Shown here in pieces: positions 44,001 through 50,434 of a stretch of DNA of 64,000 nucleotides; the first letter of the stretch is position 1; each line of letters begins with the position of its first letter. Origin of the DNA: Isosphaeraceae bacterium (GTDB lineage: Bacteria > Planctomycetota > Planctomycetia > Isosphaerales > Isosphaeraceae); the NCBI GenBank assembly GCA_025356475.1, contig JANXSX010000088.1:1-64000 (forward strand), given 5' to 3'. The position numbers were made by a program, and so were the translations under genes. The notes beneath the pieces were generated by a model. That model worked only from the letters and a program-made list of their open reading frames with translations. It ran no database searches and had not been told where the DNA came from.

Positions 44001-44321
44001 CGGATAGAGGTCCCGGTTCATTCCGAGGAGAGTCTTCCTGAAAGGAACGACGGGAGGGGTGCGACTCGCGTACGCCCAAAGGCACAAGTGGCCCGGGCCG
44101 CTCCTGTAACACCTGCGAAGGTCGCGACACGACCGGCGGTGACCACCCCAGCGCCAGCTCTAACCGCAACGCGACCCATGTCAATCGACCGTTCGGTTGT
44201 TCAGACCAAGGCACCGCTGCCCCCTCTTCCGAATTCAGGAAAGACAACGAACCCGGCACCCAAACCGGAACCCCGTGGATTCTTCCTTCGCAAACCGAAG
44301 AAAGAGGCTGAGCCCAAGTAG
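38097..44321 (+). CDS. Giant secretin-like lipoprotein
   Basis: The product has 2,074 residues from the ATG at 38097; a GTG at 38031 would add 22. The lipobox LATGC follows an apolar segment (FMPFLICC), Cys near residue 27. Residues 50-660 are Ig/SbsA-like beta domains. Residues 720-880 are a coiled coil rich in Arg, Gln and Ala (DTRRLQELTAVRAAQDTRAA). Near 923-967, VAVIGEGVIQLRGPIKGIN followed by IDSPAGQVRIAIHTVQING matches the N-domain of secretins. A second coiled coil spans about 1150-1260. Near 1716-1835, IRPVIQPDGQ, SRGVPLLEDVPALGILFRP and NVILAQSTIF match the C-terminal secretin core. The end is Pro/Lys-rich. Secretins are 450-800 residues, so this is far larger, with a 700-residue insertion between the halves. 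I infer an outer-membrane channel or structure; whether it forms a ring is unknown. Two further exported proteins follow. Confidence 0.75.
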   Translation: MQEPTSRGWATSQAFMPFLICCLATGCGHSTNSLPEKSVALPPNSTQSEPEAKIDSGVIRTGGVPPSIVGLSAISQAPNFSLAFSNPLNIPSNSDAQKLETIADGPVSVTLTMTSAPVTTNDPTLVQIKRNSDGFLLPVPTAVTSATDSKVFTINFTSRGGYEVSLRGQPGKMLVVLNNVPNNDPNTKHLLTLSEIVETLNNTTYTTNLRSNSVTSPIRLNPNAVLTSVHVTNAGSRPVVVVDNNGTLFGTGVDTSAAATVLNIAIKPNPDSAQRVLQALDQWSLESNGALSEVQLIASKSNNPAQPKVLNVSNTQGIPPSTIADISKPIPVFDNYIRLVGLNAPKTRAVRFEVFETDSGGNFNRALKPASTAILSSTGSAQWDAELGFADTSKDLNVFVVADDNEGQNYSLPLTLTARPIAFLPTDKPTIKNITEANVLVPATTPPTYATKSNNVTVRVGGVASGTNLVFTLNDQGIIPTSVTAIPGSTDLIATLSNLIDDSYTLIARFLSGTSPSAPSDPVNLRVSGKGPVVSDILPSDFGISAGPQTLTIHFTGNKLQKAPAETVTNYTVTPSTGNTFTVDPNTAPKFAATYDDATNSVTLKFDNLPVSNYRVTLADNNLVDIFGNKLAAIQGVDKNVFSREFVRTVGNSGIAGLESAVIPPGRSAPFIPYPEFNPPREPTNGFNPEDNVQTRIVRLYFYRDAHRVAQIVNRHVDSYNRVAVDTRRRLANETRRQADVFTDTRRLQELTAVRAAQDTRAAQKAFDQATQNAANVKQNLTAAQTSINPLQTQLKDANDALAAAKAPDPTTGLPANSADIPNLQATANNLNAQLQQATTTTGSAPKDLSSAQDAVNRTQQDLLEKRTVEANASDKLAGQGFQEDRARESQFRLEVGGAHEDPDTFAPGVPNSIDPVEQVSVAVIGEGVIQLRGPIKGINIVRKMINEIDSPAGQVRIAIHTVQINGEHGDRMEKVKSKIKDSIDHARFVTMQSGQMLRNAVVKVASRRAVEAAALCPDGTTQAAREAKYVDAFFGADFLRELQAIDSEFLRSGNKVISLHSMDTTSLAAALMLMSLAKNETRREILDEFHASMAGELPAAELNYFEAGGVRDQKHKHLQHLHHKDQFVLLAGNARFQSLTGFFNNEVEGNDTLTPIQREFIRLAQIFKSRLVTEMQLNERIKERGLIEDRIGNRLEELKKDKEREDLATQAFANRRAELQRQRTIILQSIDVLGSEIRRVQLETVKSQPRIERISSLLTDSFLSIYPDIQKDLPRVGILASIQRASDRWDEKVRNDGKEPEPLTFTLLLNNRRVNFIFRTSKEDTLTMYYLESTAKDPQAQKDDLKLATDQFRTWIAELSAVRQFFDNFAMSETGSRAINSAEPYLARLRLRNFDRPHVLKTDDDNGPLDWWDFRYLIKVAVPYGGLLDSINREAQVFANEFNRLVNDLDRLNVPARDLSRRLEVLRQRASVSLKGDLLIKSDVVFGNISTSLETLLQADLNLTFARQNLAESRRPLDSKKLLDSLISEKEDKYIELLEGTRAHTAVVDGYLKALATALDDDFNTQFYDPAFRQVRAASRLWDVQLAQIEKTSVLTNNRMFAKVSPTATMEFDLPKRKILITEGMNSAKALMDEYGALLNDPTFLSLTKLTSGQPTSSLAQGTQGGGASSVRSVLPELSRSNDEQVLRQAGPGRREFGSALEALIPDPAIYKFETGTGYEIRPVIQPDGQAVTFDFNYMYTTNVREPVRADEKHLGRVKRHFYNGPVQLSNYELREVTDYQVALKASRTSRGVPLLEDVPALGILFRPLPSAESSLQQNVILAQSTIFPTLFDLMGLRWAPAVADLDTLELKNADFIVRGRARDLSNRVYDETSSTVDNFMRVAPSERRPDLYRAQDTIPDVHPNGYRGPGLNLKDSKLKEGYSPEAVFPPSNAIPESSSSMGGDFGIPAVRGMVPNTGIPVESEYRRIEVPVHSEESLPERNDGRGATRVRPKAQVARAAPVTPAKVATRPAVTTPAPALTATRPMSIDRSVVQTKAPLPPLPNSGKTTNPAPKPEPRGFFLRKPKKEAEPK

Positions 44322-44556
44322 GACCCAATCTCTCTATGTTTTCCCAACTCCAGGGTAGGGATTGAGAGTCGCGATCCGACATCACCCCCACACGATCAGG
44401 ACGATCGACACGATTGTTCCTGATCGCAAAGGTCTACAGATTTCGGCATCCAGTCGCGATCGACAGCGACCCGATCAAAGAAACGTGTCTCCAGACCCGT
44501 CGCGGACGCGGTGAGACGCCATGGGGTTGGGATACGGTGCGAAAGGGGCGGAGTCC

Positions 44557-45366
44557 ATGGATGGGAATCGGATCGGATTTGTCATACTGTCTGCCACGAT
44601 GGTGGTCGTTGGCGCGGGGTCGGATCATTACAAGGTCAAACCTCGGATTGCGTGCGGGATCGCTGCACGGGACTATCAATTCCGGCAATTCTCGATTCCT
44701 GTGGTGGCACGAAGTCAAACCTCGACGCCACTTAACCCCAGCATTCCTCAAGCCGTTATCGCAAGCGCAACCATAGTTGCCACAGCACCCAATTCTCCGA
44801 CGGCGGTAAGGACGCAGTCGACGGTGGTCCAAGACCCAGTTCTGGCCGGTGGATTTGTTTCGGCTGCCAGCCTGTATCCTCCGGTCCAGGGCAAGATCTT
44901 TCAGTTCTTCCAGCCATCCCTTTTGTCGAGTGATCAGTGCGTCCTTTCGGAAATGGCCGCGACAATCGATTCACACGGACATTGGGTGATCAGCTTCCGG
45001 GCTGACCAGAGCCGTCCAGCACTGATAAAATCTGGACCTATGCTCATCAACGTTCCTGTCCCCAACCCGATTCGCCCGTCGATAAAGCAGACTAGCCATA
45101 TTCTGCGGGATCTGTTCGTCCTGAAGGTTCGCTTTCTTGCCTCCCAACCCGGATCCGTTCGGGATTCGCTAGTTCGTAATGATGATCCGGTCGTATTCTC
45201 CGTAGATCTGGAACCGTTCTGGGTTGAGCGGGGGATGTCACGGAAGCTGCAGTTCAACGGAATCATACCAGCCGAACTGGCCACCCGAAGCTTTGACCGA
45301 GCCGAGCGGGTTGAAATCGAGTTTTCTTACCAGCTACAAACCGGCCTGTCAGGGCAGACTTTTTGA
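44557..45366 (+). CDS. Exported hypothetical protein of the secretin locus
   Basis: The product has 269 residues from the ATG at 44557 (AGGGG about 9 bases upstream). The N-terminus RIGFVILSATMVVVGAGS is a weak signal peptide. The rest is beta-rich, with no Cys motif or enzyme motif: IFQFFQPSLLSSDQCVLSEM, IDSHGHWVISFRADQSRPA and a C-terminal block of alternating apolar strands (VEIEFSYQLQTG). It starts 236 bp after the giant lipoprotein gene and ends 36 bp before the next start, so it is probably part of the same system. Confidence 0.65.
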   Translation: MDGNRIGFVILSATMVVVGAGSDHYKVKPRIACGIAARDYQFRQFSIPVVARSQTSTPLNPSIPQAVIASATIVATAPNSPTAVRTQSTVVQDPVLAGGFVSAASLYPPVQGKIFQFFQPSLLSSDQCVLSEMAATIDSHGHWVISFRADQSRPALIKSGPMLINVPVPNPIRPSIKQTSHILRDLFVLKVRFLASQPGSVRDSLVRNDDPVVFSVDLEPFWVERGMSRKLQFNGIIPAELATRSFDRAERVEIEFSYQLQTGLSGQTF

Positions 45367-45402
45367 TCTAACGTGAACCCGACCAAGGAGGGAAGGGACG
45401 CC

Positions 45403-46167
45403 ATGCTCCGATCTACGTTCACGAAGACTCTGGCTACGGGCTCATTCTTGATGGCGATGGTCACCCTAGCACTTGGTGGCGATCACCATAAGGCGGTCCC
45501 GGTACCTCCGGCGCTTGAAATCGAAGTCCTCGATCCCGCTGCCGATCCGGTCGGAAATCCCGCTGTTGAGACGAGGCTCGGACCAGATGGTCGAATGACA
45601 ATCGAGATTCCCAAACTCGTCCTGGTTCATCGATACTACTACACTGGTGATCGATCCTTTCAGTTTCGGTTGATTCCAGGCGGGCCCGTCGTCCTTGTCG
45701 TCGACCATCCTCGCACAGGGGAACGCCTCTACGTTGAAACGACATTGCCGCCGGGGGCGCCTCGGGTCAATTATACAAGTGAGTCAATTCAGTATGATTA
45801 TGGTAATCAAAGCGTGACGCTGTTGTTCCCAAAACACGGATCACCGAAGGTTGCCTTTCGACACAGTAGTGAAAAGTCTTCGGTCGAGCGTCGCGTCGAT
45901 CGCGAACTCAAACTTGCAACAACAAATGCAGAGCCGAAGCGCAAGTTCGGCGAGTCCCTGCGCAAAGCTGCGACCTCAACTTCCAAGGGTGTGCATTCTC
46001 TGAGCACAGTTGTGACGAAACCCATTGCCGCAGCCATCAAGGCGACCCCGTTAGGAAACCTTCGGAGTACTCCTGAACGAGATGCAACTAAGGCACGGAA
46101 CACTCTTGCTGATAAAGCTGCGAAGGAGGCCTCCACAGTCAACGCAACCATCCCGAGCGAGCTTTGA
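45403..46167 (+). CDS. Exported hypothetical protein with basic C-terminus
   Basis: The product has 254 residues from the ATG at 45403, preceded by AAGGAGG about 11 bases upstream. Signal peptide MLRSTFTKTLATGSFLMAMV, cleaved near residue 24. Residues 30-140 form a beta domain (MTIEIPKLVLVHRYYYTGDR, FQFRLIPGGPVVLVV). From about 150 the chain is basic and Ala/Thr/Lys-rich (ERRVDRELKLATTNAE, KAATSTSKGVHSLS), possibly disordered. I know no family. It is the last cargo gene of the island. Confidence 0.65.
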   Translation: MLRSTFTKTLATGSFLMAMVTLALGGDHHKAVPVPPALEIEVLDPAADPVGNPAVETRLGPDGRMTIEIPKLVLVHRYYYTGDRSFQFRLIPGGPVVLVVDHPRTGERLYVETTLPPGAPRVNYTSESIQYDYGNQSVTLLFPKHGSPKVAFRHSSEKSSVERRVDRELKLATTNAEPKRKFGESLRKAATSTSKGVHSLSTVVTKPIAAAIKATPLGNLRSTPERDATKARNTLADKAAKEASTVNATIPSEL

Positions 46168-46210
46168 CCTGAGGCGCGACGACGGCCATTTGCACGAACC
46201 CGTGGCATAA

Positions 46211-46352
46211 TCAGGTCAGATCGACCATCGATCTTACTATTGCCGCGATGCCTGCTTGGAGATCTCGCGTCAACATAGGCAAAGCTTTGACAATCATTGA
46301 CAAGTTGGGATCATCGATGGATTGCCCGAGAATCAGGGCACCATGCACAAAA
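46211..46352 (-). pseudogene. Possible integrase C-terminal tail fragment
   Basis: On the minus strand the last 45 or so codons before the stop at 46211 read NFVHGALILGQSIDDPNLSM, then IVKALPMLTRDLQAGIAAIV. This resembles the tail often attached to planctomycete integrases (a DPxLxxVVxAWPxLPxxxxAGIVAMV pattern). The frame continues through the tRNA-Ser fragment only as antisense. It could be a relic of a second integrase next to the tRNA-Ser att site. The match is short and made by eye. Confidence 0.4.
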
Positions 46353-46401
46353 TTAGATTCCGCAAGTGCTTTGCTAATAAGGGCTTGCGAATTTTGTGCG
46401 T

Positions 46402-46461
46402 CGGTCTTGAAAACCGGCGAACCGGTCTCCTCTTCCGTGGGTTTGAATCCCACCTCTTTCG
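46402..46461 (+). pseudogene. tRNA-Ser (UGA) 3' fragment
   Basis: The anticodon arm (TCGGT-CTTGAAA-ACCGG, anticodon TGA), a variable region, a perfect T arm (GTGGG at 46437-46441, CCCAC at 46449-46453) and the acceptor 3' strand CTCTTTC with the Ser discriminator G (46461) are present. No matching 5' acceptor strand or D arm precedes it. This is the 3' half of a tRNA-Ser, the part typically carried or duplicated by an integrating element. Confidence 0.75.
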
Positions 46462-46488
46462 CGAGTTTGTCATGACTAGTCAATGGAC

Positions 46489-46506
46489 TGGTAACACTTT
46501 GGTAAC
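46489..46506 (+). repeat. TGGTAAC direct repeat near right end
   Basis: Two TGGTAAC heptamers (46489-46495 and 46500-46506) stand 11 bp apart, 28 bp after the tRNA-Ser fragment. The pair has the same spacing and nearly the same intervening bases as the pair after tRNA-Leu (32730-32747). They are likely arm-type sites of related integrases. Confidence 0.55.
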
Positions 46507-46623
46507 AGCGTTGGCCTTTCCACTCCAATTTGAGTCCAATGTGAGTTCAGATGGTCTCGGACGTAACCCCAGTAACAACAAGTATCTGCAACGTATTGCC
46601 AACGTGAGCGAGATGCCAAGTCT

Positions 46624-46694
<71 letters not shown>

Positions 46695-46699
46695 TGAAA

Positions 46700-46725
46700 C
46701 CCGGCGAGCAATCGTCGGGCTTTTT
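46700..46725 (+). terminator. Intrinsic terminator, probably the original tRNA-Leu terminator
   Basis: CCCGGCGA and TCGTCGGG form an 8-bp stem with one G-U pair and a GCAA loop, followed by CTTTTT. A similar but incomplete sequence (CGGCGAATCGTCGGGC) follows the left tRNA-Leu. Confidence 0.85.
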
Positions 46726-46771
46726 CTTTGGGTCGGTCCCCCAGGATTCGTGAAGTGTCGCTCGGCTAGCC

Positions 46772-46801
46772 TTGCTCATGACCCTCGTTCTGCCCTAGAA
46801 T
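46772..46801 (+). promoter_or_regulatory. Possible sigma-70 promoter of tyrS
   Basis: TTGCTC (46772-46777) and TAGAAT (46796-46801) are 18 bp apart and end 56 bp before the tyrS start. Confidence 0.45.
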
Positions 46802-46857
46802 CTTGATCTCGTGAAGGTCTCTCAAATTCGTTCAGAGCGATCGCGGTCGGAGGTCGG

Positions 46858-48075
46858 ATGCGGAGCGTTGCCGAGCAGTTGGAAATCCTCCGCCGAGGGG
46901 TCGAGGCGATTGTCCCCGAGGGGGAATTCCTCAAGAAGCTGGGAAAATCGGTCTCAACCGGTATCCCGTTACGGGTGAAATACGGGATCGACCCGACCGG
47001 GATCGATGTCCATCTGGGACATACGGTCCCGCTCCGTAAGCTCAGGCAGTTTCAGGAGCTCGGGCATACGGCGGTCATCATCATTGGCAACTATACCGCC
47101 CTTGTCGGTGACCCCTCGGGTCGAGATGAGACCCGGGCTAAGTTGACCGAGGCTCAAGTCGAGATCAACGCCAAGGATTACTTGACTCAGGTGGGCCGGA
47201 TTATCGATCTCGACCGTGCTGAGGTCCACAAAAACGGTGATTGGTTCGGGAAGTGGTCGTTTCTCGACGTTCTCGACCTCACCCGGCGGATGACTCTGGG
47301 CCAGATCTCAGCCCGAGACGACTTCGCCAAGCGGATCGCCGCTGAGAAGCCCGTGTACCTGCACGAATGCCTTTATCCCTTGATGCAAGGGTGGGATTCG
47401 GTCGAGATCAAGGCCGATGTCGAACTCGGTGGCACGGAGCAACTCTTCAGCCTGATGGTGGCCCGGAACCTTCAGGTCGAGCAGGGACAAGCCCCTCAAA
47501 TTCCCATGACGATGCCCATCCTGGTCGGCACCGACGGTACGCGACGGATGGGCAAGAGCCTGGGCAACTACATTGGGGTGGCCGAACCCCCGGAATCGCA
47601 GTTCGGCAAGATCATGAGCCTCCCCGACGAGCCGATGCGCCAGTTCTTTACCTTGCTCACGGACATCCCACTCGCGGAGGTCGATCGGTTACTTGCGCCC
47701 GGGGTGAACCCGCGCGATGCCAAGGAAGTGCTCGGCAGAGAGATTGTGCGGCAATACTCCGGCTTGGACGCTGCCGAGGCTGCGGCGCAGGCGTTTCGTA
47801 AACGATCTTCGGGCGAAGACCCCGACGTTATTCCCGAGGTCATCCTCTCCAGGGATCAACTCGACGAGAATGGCCAGATCCTGATCCCTCGCCTGATCGT
47901 GGCCCTCGGACTTGAGTCCAGCACGTCGAACGCCCGTCGTGTGATTGAAGGGGGTGGCTTCAATCATGGCGAGGATCGGTCGATTCTCATCAATCCCAAG
48001 GTGTCCATTGTGGTCACGGATGGGTTGCTCGTCCGGGTCGGCAAGCGCAAGATCGTTCGCGTTCGCCTGGGTTAA
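46858..48075 (+). CDS. tyrS: Tyrosyl-tRNA synthetase
   Basis: The 405-residue enzyme charges tRNA-Tyr. It shows the class I motifs: KYGIDPTGIDVHLGHTVPLR, where HLGH (52-55) is the HIGH motif, and RRMGKSLGNYI near residue 230 as the KMSKS variant. VELGGTEQLFSLMVAR lies between them in the tyrosine pocket. Residues about 340-405 form an S4 RNA-binding domain (SSTSNARRVIEGGGF...VRVGKRKIVRV). The pattern fits the TyrS2/TyrZ branch more than E. coli TyrS. It starts with ATG, and the gene is the first beyond the island. Confidence 0.95.
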   Translation: MRSVAEQLEILRRGVEAIVPEGEFLKKLGKSVSTGIPLRVKYGIDPTGIDVHLGHTVPLRKLRQFQELGHTAVIIIGNYTALVGDPSGRDETRAKLTEAQVEINAKDYLTQVGRIIDLDRAEVHKNGDWFGKWSFLDVLDLTRRMTLGQISARDDFAKRIAAEKPVYLHECLYPLMQGWDSVEIKADVELGGTEQLFSLMVARNLQVEQGQAPQIPMTMPILVGTDGTRRMGKSLGNYIGVAEPPESQFGKIMSLPDEPMRQFFTLLTDIPLAEVDRLLAPGVNPRDAKEVLGREIVRQYSGLDAAEAAAQAFRKRSSGEDPDVIPEVILSRDQLDENGQILIPRLIVALGLESSTSNARRVIEGGGFNHGEDRSILINPKVSIVVTDGLLVRVGKRKIVRVRLG

Positions 48076-48197
48076 ACCGAGCTGAGGGTTCTCATCCGCT
48101 GGGAGATCGTGATCGTTACGACGGTGATGAGTGTCTCGCCTTGGTCGATCTTTGAAGAGTACCCGGTCGCTCCCACTTCTCTCTTCGCGAGTCCATC

Positions 48198-49265
48198 ATG
48201 TCCACACATGGTTTTGGCATCATCGGCTGTGGCATGATCGCTGAATTTCACACCAAGGCGATTCACGAAATTGAGGGGGCCAGGGTTGTGGCCGCCTTCA
48301 GTCGTTCAGAGGTCAACGGTGCCAAGATTGCTCAGCTCGCGGGGGGCGATTGCAAAGTCTACGACGATCTTGATGCGATGCTCGCCCATCCGGGTGTTGA
48401 TGTCGTCTGTGTTTGCACTCCAAGTGGTGCTCATCTTGAACCCGCCGTTAAGGCGGCCCGAGCAGGAAAGCACGTTGTTGTCGAGAAGCCGCTGGAGATC
48501 ACACTGGCCCGTTGTGATGCGATCATTGATGCCTGCGATCAGGCCGGAGTTCGACTCTGCACGATCTTCCCTTCGCGATTCTCAGCGGCGAACTTGAGCC
48601 TCAAGCACGCGATCGATTCGGGACGGTTTGGCCGGCTCAGCTTGGGCGATACGCATGTGAAGTGGTGGCGGACACAGGAGTATTATGACTCGGGCGGATG
48701 GCGAGGGACATGGGCTCTCGACGGTGGCGGTGCCTTGATGAATCAAGCGATCCATAACGTCGACCTTCTGCAATGGTTGATGGGAGACGTTGCCAGCGTC
48801 CAGGCGATGACCGCGACTCTGGTCCATGAACGAATCGAGGTTGAGGATACAGCCGTCGCCGCCATCCGTTTCAAGAACGGGGCTCTCGGAGTGATCGAGG
48901 CAGCCACCTCGGCCTTTCCGGGGCTCCTCAAGCGGACCGAGATCCATGGCGAGCACGGATCGGCACGGGTTGAACAGGACGATATCACCCTCTGGCAATT
49001 CGCGACCGATCTCGCCGCTGACGACGCGATCCAAGCTACCATCGCGGCGTCGAAGGGAGGCTCCTCCGGTGCGAGCGACCCGCGCGGGATCAACCACGCC
49101 GGACACCGCGACCAACTCTCCGACTTCCTCCACGCGATTGATTCGGGAGGCAAAGCCCTGGTCGATGGTCGCGAAGGGCGTAAGTCGGTTGAGATCATTC
49201 GGGCGATCTATCACTCCGCGAAGACGGGAATGGCGGTGGCTCTCCCTCTCGAGGACGGGCAATAG
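48198..49265 (+). CDS. Gfo/Idh/MocA family oxidoreductase
   Basis: The 355-residue protein has an N-terminal Rossmann fold (GFGIIGCGMIAEFHTKAI at 5-22), VCVCTPSGAHLEPAVKAARAGKHVVVEKPL with the family EKP motif near residue 98, and a C-terminal alpha/beta domain with GGGALMNQAIHNVDLLQWLMGDV, where the His is the usual catalytic residue. It should oxidise or reduce a sugar or related polyol with NAD(P). No sugar operon is next to it, so the substrate is unknown. Confidence 0.9.
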   Translation: MSTHGFGIIGCGMIAEFHTKAIHEIEGARVVAAFSRSEVNGAKIAQLAGGDCKVYDDLDAMLAHPGVDVVCVCTPSGAHLEPAVKAARAGKHVVVEKPLEITLARCDAIIDACDQAGVRLCTIFPSRFSAANLSLKHAIDSGRFGRLSLGDTHVKWWRTQEYYDSGGWRGTWALDGGGALMNQAIHNVDLLQWLMGDVASVQAMTATLVHERIEVEDTAVAAIRFKNGALGVIEAATSAFPGLLKRTEIHGEHGSARVEQDDITLWQFATDLAADDAIQATIAASKGGSSGASDPRGINHAGHRDQLSDFLHAIDSGGKALVDGREGRKSVEIIRAIYHSAKTGMAVALPLEDGQ

Positions 49266-49396
49266 TCCCAACACGAAGTGAACACCGGTGGTATAGCCTG
49301 CTTGGTTCTCGTGAGTTTGAGCCGATCTTGGTCAATCGGGGGGAATCGGGTAAGATTCGGAACACTCAGTCTGTTGGTCAACGGAGTGACCCATCC

Positions 49397-50365
49397 ATGA
49401 AACGCCGAAACGCTGCCCTCGATTACCTTGCCTACCTCGCAGTTCGAATCGTCGTCGGCATCGCCCAGGCGATGAGTATCGACCAGTCTTATGCGTTTGC
49501 CCGAAACCTGGCGTTGCTTCTTTATAAGGTGAATAAGCGACACCGCAAGGTTGGGATGGAGAATCTCAAAGCTGCGTTCGGCGATCATTATACGGAAGCC
49601 CAGCGCGACGATATCGTCCGAGGCGTCTACCGGCACTTCTGCATGATGCTGATGGAGATGCTTCATATCCCCAGGAAGCTTCATCGCGAGAACTGGCGAG
49701 AGAAGATCACGCTGGTGGGCCAGGACGTCGTCGTCAACCAGTTGCTCAAGGGGGGCCCCATCATCATGTTGACCGGCCACTTTGGCAACTGGGAGATGGC
49801 CGGCTATCTGTTCGGTGTGTTTGGGTTCCCACCCAATTCGGTAGCTCGGCCGCTCGATAATCCGTACCTTGAGGCGTTTTTGAAGAAGTTCCGGGAGCGG
49901 ACCGGCCAGAAGATGATCGCCAAGAAAGGGGGATATGACGATATGCTTTCCGTTCTGAGGTCGGGGGGATTGCTCTCGTTTCTGGCCGACCAGGATGCCG
50001 GTGAGCGTGGAATGTTCGTCGATTTCTTCGGTCGGCCTGCGTCAACTCATAAGGCCATCGCGCTCCTGGCGATTGAACATCAGGCTCCTGTGATGGTCGG
50101 TGGGGCTCGGAGGGTCGGCCCAGGGTTCCGCTATGAGGTAGCGATTGAGGATCTCATCCTACCCAGCGAGTGGTCGGGAACACCGGATGACGCCCTCCTG
50201 CTGACCCAACGATACACCTCGGCCTTGGAACGAATCATCCGCCGCGACCCCGATCAATACCTCTGGCTCCACCGTCGTTGGAAGCATCAGCCCAAAGCGA
50301 AGAAGGTCAGGGCACCGCACGTTACGACGCTCCCGGCGGTCGAGGCGACCGCGCCGGTCGGTTGA
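49397..50365 (+). CDS. Lysophospholipid/lipid A-type acyltransferase (LpxL/HtrB family)
   Basis: The product has 322 residues from the ATG at 49397 (GGAG 10 bases upstream); a GTG at 49328 would add 23 residues without resemblance. One membrane helix lies near 15-35. The catalytic motif GHFGNWEMAGY near residue 128 is the HxxxxE site of LpxL/HtrB acyltransferases, followed by NPYLEAFLKKFRERTGQKMIAKKGG and LADQDAGERGMFVDFFG. These enzymes add a secondary acyl chain to lipid A at the inner membrane. The end (WLHRRWKHQP) is typical. Confidence 0.9.
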   Translation: MKRRNAALDYLAYLAVRIVVGIAQAMSIDQSYAFARNLALLLYKVNKRHRKVGMENLKAAFGDHYTEAQRDDIVRGVYRHFCMMLMEMLHIPRKLHRENWREKITLVGQDVVVNQLLKGGPIIMLTGHFGNWEMAGYLFGVFGFPPNSVARPLDNPYLEAFLKKFRERTGQKMIAKKGGYDDMLSVLRSGGLLSFLADQDAGERGMFVDFFGRPASTHKAIALLAIEHQAPVMVGGARRVGPGFRYEVAIEDLILPSEWSGTPDDALLLTQRYTSALERIIRRDPDQYLWLHRRWKHQPKAKKVRAPHVTTLPAVEATAPVG

Positions 50366-50434
50366 CGTCTCTGCGGCTGACGATTAGTCTCGGCATTGTG
50401 TTCGAGGAGACCTGATACGTGACCGGGGTCGAGA

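Noticed and set aside
46402-46461. tRNA-Ser(UGA) as a working gene
   Set aside because: No 5' acceptor strand or D arm precedes the anticodon arm, so it is a fragment.
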